64,000 nt of DNA from Quercus robur (lineage: Eukaryota; Streptophyta; Magnoliopsida; Fagales; Fagaceae), in assembly GCF_932294415.1 (NCBI RefSeq), contig NC_065537.1, forward strand, positions 2,790,001 through 2,854,000, given 5' to 3'. A model generated the notes under the pieces. It saw nothing but the letters and a program-made list of their open reading frames with translations. It searched no databases and was not told the origin of the DNA. Numbering within the stretch: the stretch's first letter is position 1; every line of letters starts with the position of its first letter. A program made the translations under genes and the position numbers. This document shows positions 10,900 to 22,328 of this stretch, in pieces.

Positions 10900-11220
10900 A
10901 TATGTATAATAAATCCCAGCCCACTCTTTATCTATTCACTTCCACCATAAAGCCCAGCCCAAGGCCTTTTCAACTTAAGGGAAAGATTTGAAACCGTGGA
11001 ACCTTGAAGGGTTGTGCGTGAGAAGCACAGCATAATACGCTTCAGCTCTATGGTTTCATAGTAACGGTTTCAAGGACAACTGAAAATCTCCCCACCTTCC
11101 TGCTCTACGGTTTCACAGTAACGACCGCTTATCTGAGTTCCTTCCTTGCTGTCTTCCTCTCCTCACAATATATAAATACTTACGGAACCTGGCTGATTTA
11201 GTTAGGTATCTCTAAACCCC
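10900..11220 (+). promoter_or_regulatory. Promoter-like region with repeated GCCCA motifs and a TATA box
   Basis: Several AGCCCA (TGGGCT-type, site II) motifs lie at about 10914-10962. Two similar blocks, CTCTATGGTTTCATAGTAACG near 11047 and CTCTACGGTTTCACAGTAACG near 11102, follow. A TATATAAATA box is near 11168. This arrangement is typical of a plant promoter, but no coding gene follows within 3 kb. It could drive a noncoding transcript or be the relic of a lost gene. Confidence 0.35.
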
Positions 11221-14200
11221 AGTTCTTTTTGTGCTCCATTATTTTGCTTGATGTTTTTGGTTTCCCTTTTTGCATTTTGTTACTGCCTCTTTCGTGGTAT
11301 GGTGTGGATGATTGTTATGGTTGCAGTGGTTTTTAATTGGTGCACTGTCTGACAGAAGCTGCAGCAATACTGCCAGTAGTTTGTCTTTTGATTTATATGG
11401 ATTGGTAGTAGTGGTTTGCTGCCTGTATGTTTTTTCTCTAACAAAGTGAATTTTAATCTTATGTCTTTGAAATTGTATTTGTTGCTATAATATGCTTGAA
11501 TTAGGGTTTATTATTTTAATTGCCTTGGTCATTATAGGATGATTTCAAAAGGGAAAAAACAACCAAAAGTTGAATTAATATGTGATCATACAATTATTTG
11601 TTGTGGCATTTCCCCCTCTCATAATTGTGGGTATGGGATGAAGACTATGTTATCTTTGTTTTGATCAATGAAAGACCTCGCACAATCAGAATGAGGAAGG
11701 GATGCAATACTATAATGTTCTTTATGTTTTGCTTTCTGGAAAATTGTAACGTATTTTTTAGTAAAATTGGTAGGTGTATTGTAGGACTATCAAGCCAAAT
11801 TTGAATGCTACCTAAAGGATAAAAAATAAAAATAAAATAAAGTTTGCTAAGTGCTAAATTAGCCATGATAATTGATAATAAGATTAGATTTGGGATTGGT
11901 TTATAATTTAGCGTGTGTTTTGAATTGGATTAATTGATGGACTATCCATTTTATTCCTATTCATAAAATTTTAATGGAATTGTTTTGGATAGCTAGAATG
12001 CTAGATAGAGTGGAGGATTGCATCGCAAATCTATTTTATTTCATGCAAATTTCAGAGCATTTTAGAACAATAAAACCATCATAATATCAGAACCATAATC
12101 ATTAGTAGTGGCATCAGCAACAAAACTAGAAGTTTCAATTGGATTTGTCATGTGGTTTCACATTCAATTGTTCTTCTTCCATGTGTTCACAAAAAATTAA
12201 CTAAAGGTATCCATGGTTGAATTGTTAACTAACAGCTCCTACCCATGTATAAGAATTTTTTTATGAAGCCTATTTGAATGCAAAATATCTAATAAAATGT
12301 CTGACAGATAGTGCAGTACATGTTTCTAATGCATCTTCTAGCCACTCGATAATTTAAGTTAACAATGACAATGACACTGGAAGTGTCACTTAGGATGAAT
12401 CTTCTAAATCTAGCCACGTGATATATAGCTTATGCACAATTGTTTAATTCATTTTATGTGATTAGTTTGACTCTATTCAATTTAATAGAAAATTGTCATC
12501 CAAAATTTTAATCAAAGTCAAAGGTTTGTGTTAATTTGTCATCAACAGAATGTCCTCTGTTCTTGATTTCATAAATGCCATAGTTAAAAGCATATGAAAC
12601 TTGATATATGCGTTTTGTAATTTCAGAGAGGCAAGTGGTGTTGTGGACCTCTTAAGGATGATACAATCAATTTTTTTGACCTTTGAGACCCCAATGCTCT
12701 GAAGGTGAAATTTTTATAACTATGTGGGGTTACTTTGATTTGTTTGTGATTGTAAACAAATATTTTGTTGAAGATTCATGGAGTTAATATTTTTAGCCAC
12801 TGTAACACATAAGGGTTCAAATAAAAAATCATGTCAAAATCCAAGACTAGATTGTGATTTATATAATATCTGTTTCAATCTCTCTCTCTCTCTCTCTCTC
12901 TCAAGAAAACCTTGACACTATTTTCTGTTTGTTTGTCATTGCTTTTTATTTATTACTATTTAAATCTTTCATATTGAGGGCAAGTTGTACATTTAGGTGA
13001 TTATGCTGAGGTGTGAAAATTTCCATATTGAAGTTGATGAGGATATAGAGATATATGTGTAAAAAGACAAAGATGTGTTATCATGAAATCACTCAGTGGA
13101 CATTTTTTTCAAGAATTTTTGAAGTTGATGAAATATTTTCCTCAAATTGAGAAGTTTTAATTAACTGCATACTTTTTTTAAAATCTATGCCTCTTATGTC
13201 ATGTCACTACTATTTAAGCACGATGAGCTAAGGAAAAAGAAATCAACATTGAGATTAGTGTCTACAACATTTTTCAACAACCATCTTGATGCCTTAGAAC
13301 ATGGTTAATTAATTATTTCCTAGATGTAGCCTTATATACATCATTAAGTTCAATAATTTAGTTGATTCTCAAAAAAGTTCAGTAATTTAGTCTTCTTATG
13401 AGGTCCATTCTGTGAAATAATTGCTACCAAAGGCCAAGCTTCAAAACATGGTTATATACATAATACATTTTGAAGTACAAAAAAATAAAATTGCTATTGT
13501 TTTGGGTCTTTTGTCTATTGATCTCATATAAAAGGAAGGTGTTAACTGCAATTATAGAAGTTGGAAAATCAATTGTGGAGCAATAAGTTATTTAATGAAT
13601 TTTTGACCGAAATTCACATGCTTGGTAGTGGAAGGTTTTAACACAAAGTGAAAGAGTAAAAACAAAGGTAGATTAAAAGCAAAAAAGGAGGGAGATTAAA
13701 AAGAATGAGGTTGGTCTAAAAAACTATTATAGTTTAAGTTTTTGGGTTGGTCTTACCTTGTGATATTTTAATTTTTAACGGAACTGCATAAAGACAGGAA
13801 TCTCCAAATAGTCTTAGAAAAATGGTCTTCATGATACATGTGTGAACTTACTTACCAAGTAGGAAGACACTATAGATTGATGACATAAAATATTATATAT
13901 TTTTTTAGTGTTTGAGTGTGTATTTGCATGTGAGTGTTTGTGTTCATTTATCAAAAGATTAAAAAAAAAAAAAAAAAGGTCTTGGTGTTCAATAATGTGG
14001 ACACCTGTCACCGTTTTGATTACTATTTTACTTACTAGTTCTTAATTAAAAGTTAAAACGAATATCATACCAATATAATACTAGTCAATGGTATATTTCA
14101 TTGCATAGAATGGATGCACTAGATATCACCCCCTTGTATGAACACACTGACTTAATAGTTAATACTGCAATGTAATGGTATTCTCATATCATGTCATTGT

Positions 14201-14560
14201 TTACATCAATCTTCAAGACTGACAAATATCATAGAAATCGAAGTTATCAAATTATAATCATATTGCTCTAGTGAAACTGGATGAAGCTCAGTTGCCCAGA
14301 GTAAATTAAAAAGAGTCCCATTTTATCATAGGATAGATAATCTGAGAGAATATATAGCTTTGAGTAATGAATATTTGCTGATTTTAATTGATTTTCCTAT
14401 AAAATTTTATCTTATGATCCTCACATAACTTTATTCTCTATGATTTTAAAGTGTATTGGATTTTTTTTTTTGGCCAAGTTGGTCTAAAGGCAATCCATTC
14501 CTACAATGTAACTCAACAAAAGAAAGAAAGAAAAAAGATTGCAAACATTTTTTATAGAAA
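11221..14560. other. Long region without a coding gene
   Basis: AT-rich DNA with no open frame that resembles a known protein. It holds a (CT)n tract at about 12880-12902 and a TTGACCTTTGAGACCCC element near 12677, discussed in the findings. Confidence 0.5.
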
Positions 14561-16939
14561 GAAGACATCAACTTTATTAAGAAAAATTAGCCATGGTCGG
14601 CAAGAAATACAGAATTCAAGTGTGGAGGAACATTCTCAGTCCACACTGAAAAACCTGTAACATGTCTAGCATGTTTAGTTAGGTTATGCGCTACACTGTT
14701 TCTAGAGTGGCGAACATGGGAAATTGAAACACAATTGCTTGCCACTAACATGGACTTTGCTGAGCTGAGTATGAGTCCATAGGTAGATAGGGACATCTCT
14801 TCCGAGTTCAGGGTGTTTATTACGTTAGCTGAATCTCCTTCTAATATGAATGAAGTGAAACCATGGTCTTGTACAAAAGATAATGCTCTGGCTGCAGCCA
14901 TTGCTTCAACTATCTCCGAGGAAAAAGGAAGTCTAGCTTGCTTGGACAGAGAGGCTATTGCTTGCTCGTTGCTATCACGAACAATCACTCCGATGGCAGC
15001 TTTCCTTATATCTTTGAATAAGGCCCTGTTGAAATTTACCTTGATCTTTCTCGCCGGAGGAGGAGACCACTTGATCTGAGTTTGTGGGCTGTGTCGGGTC
15101 TGTTTTGAGGCGCCAGAAACAGAGTCGTGGAATGTGGTAAGGGCCTGTGAAGCTGCATGGATTACTTGTGACAACGGGTAATCTTTAGCTGAGGTTCGTA
15201 TCTGGTTTCGACGGTGCCAAATGGTCCACATAACCGATGCCATTAACTCCACATTCTTCTGTTCTTCATTTGTGAACATCAACACTTCTCGGATTGATGA
15301 GAAAGTTTTTGATTGTCTAAAGGAGAACGAAGGAATGGAACCCCATATCTGTGAGAGCTGATTACATCCCCATAGTGCATGGTATATGTCTTCCACCTCC
15401 ACCTTACATGCTTCACATGTATCTTCAATCAATATGTGCCGCCCTCTCAAGTTGTACTTAACAGGAAAGGCGTTTTGGCAAGCCCTCCACAGGAAGTTAC
15501 GTACCTTGGGTGGCACAGAGAGACCCCAAATCATCTTCCACAATCCGTTATCATTGGGGGTAGAACTTGGTTGCTGGCATCTAAATTGCTCCTCGGCTAG
15601 GAACTTTGAACCTGACTTCACTGTATAACATCCTGAAGGAGTGAAAGGCCAAACCACTACATCTTCTACCTTATTCAAACAGAGAGGGATGCTTGCCATA
15701 AGCTCTGCCTCGTGGGGTGTGAATAGTCTATGCAGTAGGTTTTGATCCCACTTATGTGTGACTGGATCAATGAGTTCTGAGACCTTCATGTCTTCAAAAC
15801 CTTGTACAACGTGCGAATTGACCTGAGTCTGTGTTGGTGAGGGCAGCCATGCATCATTCCACACACTTATGTCTTCTCCACACCCAACCCTCCATTTGAC
15901 CCCCTTCAACAATAAATCCCATCCTTTTAGAATACTCCTCCAAGCATAGGAACCAGTGTTTGAATTATGGGCTTCCAGGATGGAACAATGGGGAAAGAAC
16001 CTCACTTTGAAGACTATAAAATAATGAGTCTTTTTGGTGTAGTAATCTTCATGCCTGCTTTGCCAGAAGTGCATCATTAAAGTTGGCTAGGTCCTTGAAA
16101 CCTATACCCTCCTCCAATTTGGGTTTACAAAGAGTGTCCCACTTCACCTAATGTACTTGTCTTCTATCTCCTTTTTGCCCCCACCAAAATTTTCTAGTGA
16201 GGCTCTCAATGTCTGCACAAAGTTCCAAAGGGAGTTTGGAGCAACCCATTGTGTAAGTTGGTATTGCTTGAACCACTACCTTGATGAGTATCTCCTTACC
16301 TGCCTAAGACAACAGTTTCTCCTTCCACCCCTGAAGTTTTTTCCACATTCTCTCTTTTATGAACTTAAAACTGGCTTTCTTGTGTCTCCCTATTAATGAT
16401 GGCAGTCCCAAATACTTCTCATATTGCACAATCTCAGGTACATCCAGGGCAATTTTAATTTGGTTCTTGGTTTCTTCAGAAGTGGATTTATTGAAGAAGA
16501 TGGTTGTTTTATTTCTATTGATTTGTTGACCCGAGCATTTGCCATATACTTCAAGGATGTTCATAATCTACTGACATTCCTGAATTGTAGCCCCACAAAA
16601 CTTTAGGCTATCATTTGCAAAAATGAGATGGGTTAGTTTGGGACTATTTCTATAAAGAGAATAACCCTTGATATCACCTTGTGCTACCGCCTTAGTAATG
16701 AGGCCATGTAAACCCTTAGTGCACAACAGAAAAAGGAATGGTGAAAGTGGGTCCCCTTGGCGAATCCCTCTGGAAGGTTTGATCAACCCTTTAGGTTCTC
16801 CATTCACAAGAATAGAATAGGAGATTGTTCTGACACACAACATCATCATATTAATCCATTTTTCAGTGAAACCCAACCATCTCATCACAGATTCAAGGTA
16901 AGACCACTCCACCCTATCATATGCTTTGCTAATTAGTTG
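14561..16939 (-). pseudogene. 5'-truncated, frameshifted L1-type LINE
   Basis: On the minus strand the order is RT palm fragments (ISKAYDRVEWSYLE; GIRQGDPLSPFLFLLC; LIFANDSLKFCG, where the usual FADD is FAND), the RT thumb, a zf-RVT region (WKMIWGLSVPPKVRNFLWRAC...) and a C-terminal RNase H-like domain ending near 14590. Frames are split into 16568-16937, 16304-16564 and 14587-16077, with frameshifts and stops between them. The endonuclease domain and ORF1 are absent, so the copy is truncated within ORF2. A possible target duplication TTTATAG(G)AAA occurs at 14551-14560 and 16940-16950, but no clear poly-A tail is seen. The element is dead. Confidence 0.88.
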
Positions 16940-16969
16940 TTTATAGGAAAACAATACTTTTTTCATTCA

Positions 16970-17798
16970 TTCATATGTATTACATCTTTGTAAAGTGTAT
17001 ATTACAAGAAAGTCTGGTTTTTCTTTAATACATACATTTGATTTTCCCATATACTGAGTAGATCTTGCAAGACATTAAGCCAATTTGTTACAATTCTTGT
17101 TTACATAGTTAATCTCCCACCATCATGGATGTAAATACATTAATTTTTTGTTTTTAATGTAATCAATCCATTTTTTGAATTTTATAAACCCACTTTTAGG
17201 TGAGTACAGCTAAAAAAACACACTGCATATTACATAACCCTAAAAAAAAAAAAAAAAAAAAAAAAAACTTTCAAATTTTCAGTGGGGGTGATGATAGAGC
17301 ATAAATCCATAATTGCGTGTGTTGTCCCCACGCTGATAATCCCATCAAATCTCCAGTAGTACACGTGATATTATTTATTGTCGTCATGAGATGTATGGTT
17401 GATAAGTCCACACTTGAGAGACCCTTTTTTTTTCAGCCAAAAAAAAAAATCCAGAATTGTGTAGGTTCATCATAGTTAGTTAAGCCATATCTCACAGAAG
17501 TGGCAAACAAATTAGAGCAAATTAAACAAAACCACACCAAGTAATCACGTTGCTAGGTAGCACCCGACCGGTTCTCCAAAAAGAATAAAAAAATAAAATA
17601 AAATAATAAATAAATAAATAATAAAAAATAAAAATGTAGAACCTGACCAAGTTGCACGCTAAAATCATGGATCTTGAGCAAGTACTTGCTTTAAATGTAC
17701 ATTTGATTTCTATCTCTTCTCTATATATAATTGAAATAAAAATTTTAGTGTCCATTTTTCAATATTTCTTAAACTATCCCATGCTATTTAGTTCAAAT
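16970..17798. other. Intergenic, homopolymer-rich
   Basis: No gene is seen. A poly-A run lies at about 17241-17267, and AAAATAAATAA-type low complexity lies at 17580-17635. Confidence 0.5.
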
Positions 17799-17808
17799 TG
17801 ATTTTTCA

Positions 17809-17962
17809 GTTAACTCAACTGGTAAAGTCTCTGATGGTTAAATAAGATATCTGAGATTTAATTCTCGTCTAGACCAAAAACCGATTGGTGTTTTGGTCTG
17901 ATAATAAATAATTATTATCAGGAGCAGACGCTATAGGTTGAACACTCTCTAAAAAAAAAAAA
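17809..17962 (+). mobile_element. tRNA-derived SINE, full short form
   Basis: The element has an A-box-like TTAACTCAACTGGTAAAG and a B-box-like GAGATTTAATTCTC, a body with GATTGGTGTTTTGGTCTGAT, and a poly-A tail at 17951-17962. Near-identical flanks TGATTTTTCA (17799-17808) and TGATTTTCCA (17963-17972) are the target duplication (9 of 10). Related copies occur at 48550-48682 (plus) and 55868-55936 (minus), which defines a family in this genome. Confidence 0.8.
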
Positions 17963-19695
17963 TGATTTTCCAAAAACACAAATTAAGGACAAAACAAGTA
18001 TTTCAAAAAAATGAGTGTGAGTTTAAAAAGTTTAAATCTTGTGCTGTGTATCCAAGAGTTAAGTCCATTTAAATATATATCACTGTCAGTTTTTTTAAGA
18101 TATTTTCCCATCTCCCTGTATGTGTGTGTTAAAAATACTTAGTATTCTAAAAAAACAAAGTATTTCAAAGAATGGTTGAAAGAAATATTGGAATAAAATT
18201 AAAAGTTAATGGATGAAATAGTCAAACTGAAAAAAAATGAAATAAAATAAAAACCTTAAATATATCTAATCCCATACCTCACATTTTTACATAATTTAAA
18301 TTCTTTATAAAACTAGAATTATCAAAAATTCGAAATTCTTTAACATTTAAACAAATACTTAATTGAATATGCTTTAGTATTAGAATCTCGTTCTCTTTCC
18401 TTTGTGTGTGTGTATATATATATATATATTTGTTGCTTAAAAAATATACTTAATTGGAAAATAAAAATTGCATGAATTGAATTTAAAATGAGCAAGCGTA
18501 GGTCGTGTACAATAAAACTTTTTTTTTCTATGTTAAGTTTATAGAAACTAAATAAGAAAAATATATCAAACTCGTCCAAATTGTGATAATGTGTCACAAT
18601 GAAAATCAACGAAATTTTATTATTAAAGGAATTACAAAGATGGAGAATATATAACTTTGATTAATGTTTATTTTCTCATTAAATTATTTTTTTAATCCCA
18701 TAAAATATAACTTTGAAAGCAAAAGGGTAAATTGTGATTGATAACACTTTGAATTTTGAATCCCACAGATAAAATTAAAATTGATAACATCATTGAATTT
18801 TTATTTATTTATCAAAAGGGTAAATTGTGATTGTTATGTAAATTTGGTCAAACAATTGGAAAAATCAGCAAAATTTTATTCAGCAGTCAAGAAAAGAGGC
18901 AAAAAGGTGCAACAGAGGATTAATGATTGTATTGTGATCCAGTTACTATTTGCTCACATAATGAATTTATAGAGATGTGATACAAGATAAACCTTTAAAT
19001 ACCCATTACAAGACAAAAGATGAAAGTCCAACCAAAGCTACATGCGTAGTGATTAATATTCGATTGAATAGAGCTTAGAAATGGCTAAGTGTTCGTTCTC
19101 GGGTTTAATCCGTGGATGGTTTTACAATTGGATGATTTTTCTCTCTCTTTTTCTTCTCCCAAAACTAGATCCTCCTCTAATCTAGGTGCTTCTTGGCTTT
19201 ATATAACTTAGCAAGGATACATCTGAATCTTACATTTGGAGGGTCATGATTAGACTTTCTTGATACTTGTCCAATCAAGACCTTACTAGAAGGTTTTTAC
19301 ACCATAATATGAGCTGGGGGAACACTGTTCATGGTCATTTTCCCATTAATGCGGCCAGCTAAGTGGTTGCAATGCATTTAATGTAAAGGGGATGGTTGCC
19401 TTGTCCTTCCTTTTTCTTCTCTTCCTTATTCAATACCAAGTTACCTTTATCCCTTGGGAATTGCACTGTGCTCCCTTCATTCCTGATTCTCGACCTCTCA
19501 AGGTTAAGTAGGAGCCCTCGGCACCCTCGTCAACTGCAACATTTCGAACTCCTTATTAGTTAAATAGGTCCTTTCCTTTTTTTTTTTTGATGAATTAAAT
19601 AGGTCCTTTCCAAGGAGATTTTGTGAAGTTCCCCTCTTCGGAAATGCCCTTGCCTATTTTATTAACTGCTTTGGATCCTCGTCCCCCACCCCCTC

Positions 19696-19732
<37 letters not shown>

Positions 19733-20329
19733 TCATCAAGTCATATTAATTAGAAACTAAAAATTAGATTATCAAAATTTTATCAAAGAGTTCCAGTATA
19801 CACAGTATTAATCAAAATTTTTTCATAAAAAAATTAAAATTAAAATTTTATCTTTATGTTTAATTTTTTTTATTTTATTTTTATTTTTATGGAAATACTA
19901 AAACTTCATTAAAAACTAGAAAGAGAAATTACATCATGAAGAAGGACTGTTCTATAAAACAAGGACTTTTTTGAATCCAAAAAGAGAAATTATCAATGCT
20001 TGAGGCATTTTCAATTTTCTTTTTTCTTTTTTTGAAAAATAAACACACACACAAGAGAGAGATGATTATTGGATTTTAACCTGCCCATAAAAACGACTAG
20101 AACAAAAAATCAGAAAGGAAAGTTAGCAAGAAATAACATATCATCAAATCAAGATGAAATCTAACACATCTCTTTCTCTCTCTTCCTTGCAAAATTATTC
20201 ATTACACCTAATATACTATAGATTAGGATCCTCTAAATTTCATAAGGTAATTCCATAATTTCCATTATAACATTGCAAAAATCATTTTAATTCATTTTAA
20301 ACCGAATGAATTAGATTTCGTTATATCAT
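17963..20329. other. Intergenic, AT-rich, no supported gene
   Basis: A (TA)n(CA)n tract lies at about 19695-19732 and a (TA)n tract near 18413-18429. A short direct repeat, TTAAATAGGTCCTTTCC, occurs near 19560 and 19597. The block from about 18960 to 19560 has a different, more balanced composition and may be an old LTR fragment, but I could not find its ends. Confidence 0.4.
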
Positions 20330-21264
20330 CAACATTTTTTTTTTTTGAATGAGATTTAATCAAAGGTTTATCTTTCACTATTTTATTATCTATTTAATTA
20401 TTGATGACATGTCTAATTCACCAATCTCAAAATGAATGTGTCTATATATTTGGACACTCTTACCCAAACTCTACGAAGGATCTTAATCAACATAATATGC
20501 TTTCCTCTCACATAAAGATGGGTTCTACCTATAGATCCAGCAAATAAAACCCACTCTTATGTAACATGGAGACATAAGGGTTTGCAATATGATTAAATAA
20601 TGTTAAAGAAACAATCTTTTTATACAATTGTTGATGTGACAAATTATAATTGGTATAATATCACTTTTACGTAATCCGCAAAAATTTTTTTTATGGATTT
20701 TGTTAGTTAAGAAATACTTTTAAAAACTTTTTGTGTGAAAAGAAAAAAAAAATTGAGTTTTTATATTTCCTATAAAAATGTTATAAAAAATTTTCTAAAA
20801 TAATTAATTAACAAATATCCTAAGTCCACTAGTTAACTGATCCTATATTAACTCAAATATAATATTCCACTTAACAATTATGAAAATCATTGTACCATTT
20901 TTTTAGGGGATATTGTATCATCATGACAAAGGTTTTGTCATGTCATCATCACTTTTTTAAAATGAGATTTAAACAAAGGTTTAACTTTCACTATTTTATT
21001 ATCAATTTAATTACATGTCTAATTCATCAATCTCAAAATGAATGTATCTATATATTTGGATACTCTTACCCAAACTCTACCAAGAATCTTAATCAATATA
21101 ATATGCTTTCCTCTCATATAAAGATGGGTTCTACCTATAAATCTAGCAAATAAAACCCACTCATATGCAACAAGGAGACATGAGGGTTTGCAATATGATT
21201 AAGTAATGTCAAAATCTTTTTACACAATTGTTGATGTGACAAATTATAATTGGTATAATCACTT

Positions 21265-22020
21265 TTTTTTTTAATACAAGATAGAAATTTTATTCTACCC
21301 TAGTCTAAGTGTATATGTGTGAAGCTTCCTTCTAGAGACTTAAACTCCGATCCTTATTCTCCACACCTCACAAGTACTTATACTTATAGAGTGACCATCA
21401 GCGGCGGCTTGATGCATTTGGGGGCCTAAGGCGAAAATTGATCATCTTATTTAGATGCAAAATTACTACTAATTAACATGAACTACATAGAATTTTTTTT
21501 TTTTTTTGAACTTTTAAGACAAAAAAAATTTGACAAAATTTTTCTTACTTGTTGATGTGGTAGATTGATAGTGGTAAGTAAAACAGTGGTGTTAGTGGTA
21601 GATTTAGATGAAAACTAGTAAAAGTTTGCTAATTAAACTCTTATTATTATTCTTTTTTTTTTAGAAGTGCAACATTCACAATATTTTTTACAAAAAATCC
21701 TAGATTTTAAACTGTTTTTTGTTTTTTATTTGAAAATATCACTATAATTATTTTTTTGCCATCAACAATAGGCTGTAATAACTTGCTACTTAGCATTAGT
21801 TGTACAAGTGTTGTGAAAAATATTGTGGACGACGTTGCATTTTTCTCTATTTTTTTTATTTTTTTTTCATCTAATAAAAAATTTATTTTATTTATTGATT
21901 ATAAATAATCCTATTGGTTAAAATTTAGGGGCCTTTTTTTTACTTGGGCCTTAGGCGGTTGCACTTTTTGCTCCACCATAGAGCCGGCCCTGGTGACCAT
22001 CAGACTAAGAATATGCGGTG
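21265..22020 (-). mobile_element. SINE, split by a hAT-type MITE
   Basis: Joining 21265-21390 to 22001-22020 around the nested MITE gives, on the minus strand, CACCGCATATTCTTAGTCTGATGGTCACTC, an A-box-like start. A B-box-like GGAGTTTAAGTCTC, a body with GGAAGCTTCACACATATAC, and a poly-A tail follow. Flanks TATAATCACTTTT (21254-21266) and TATAATATCACTTTT (22025-22039) are a probable target duplication. It lies inside unit B of the tandem duplication. Confidence 0.7.
21399..21992. mobile_element. hAT-type MITE with 8-bp target duplication GTGACCAT
   Basis: Ends are CAGCGGCGGCTTGATG and, reverse-complemented, CAGGGCCGGCTCTATG, a terminal inverted repeat of the hAT type (CAGGGCCGG). An exact 8-base repeat GTGACCAT flanks it at 21391-21398 and 21993-22000. 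The 594-bp interior is AT-rich with no transposase, so it must have been mobilised in trans. Subterminal GGGGCCTAAGGCG and CTTGGGCCTTAGGCGG also pair in inverted orientation. Confidence 0.88.
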
Positions 22021-22328
22021 ATAGTATAATATCACTTTTACACGATTCATATATATAAATAATAGATTTTGTGAGTTAAGAAATACTTTTAAAAACTTTT
22101 TTATGAAAAAAAAAAAAAAAAACTATTTTTTTTATAATTTTTATATTTTCTACAAAAATAGTATCAAAACTTTCTTAAAATAATCCATTAACAAATATCC
22201 TAATTCAATAGTTAACTGGGCCTATATTAACGCAAACACAATATTCCACTTTTTTTTTGAAATGGAAATGTATTCATTAAACCAACCAGGAAAACATACA
22301 AAGTGTCTGCAGAGCAAGACAAAGGACA

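Larger units (their letters stand above)
20330..22234. repeat. Two-copy tandem duplication (unit ~600 bp); second copy interrupted
   Basis: Unit A (about 20337-20926) runs from AATGAGATTTAATCAAAGG to GGGGATATTGTATC. Unit B starts near 20959 (AATGAGATTTAAACAAAGG) and follows the same order. It is interrupted by a SINE/MITE insertion at about 21265-22020, resumes to 22234, is interrupted again by the LINE (22252-28227), and finishes at 28245-28290 (AACCATTATGAAAATC...GGGGATATTGTATC). Divergence between the units is roughly 5-10 percent. Confidence 0.85.

Noticed and set aside
12640-12720. Possible C/D-box snoRNA (GATGATA ... CTGA with short ACCT/AGGT stem)
   Set aside because: The C box deviates from RTGATGA, and the stem is only four base pairs and six bases away from the box.
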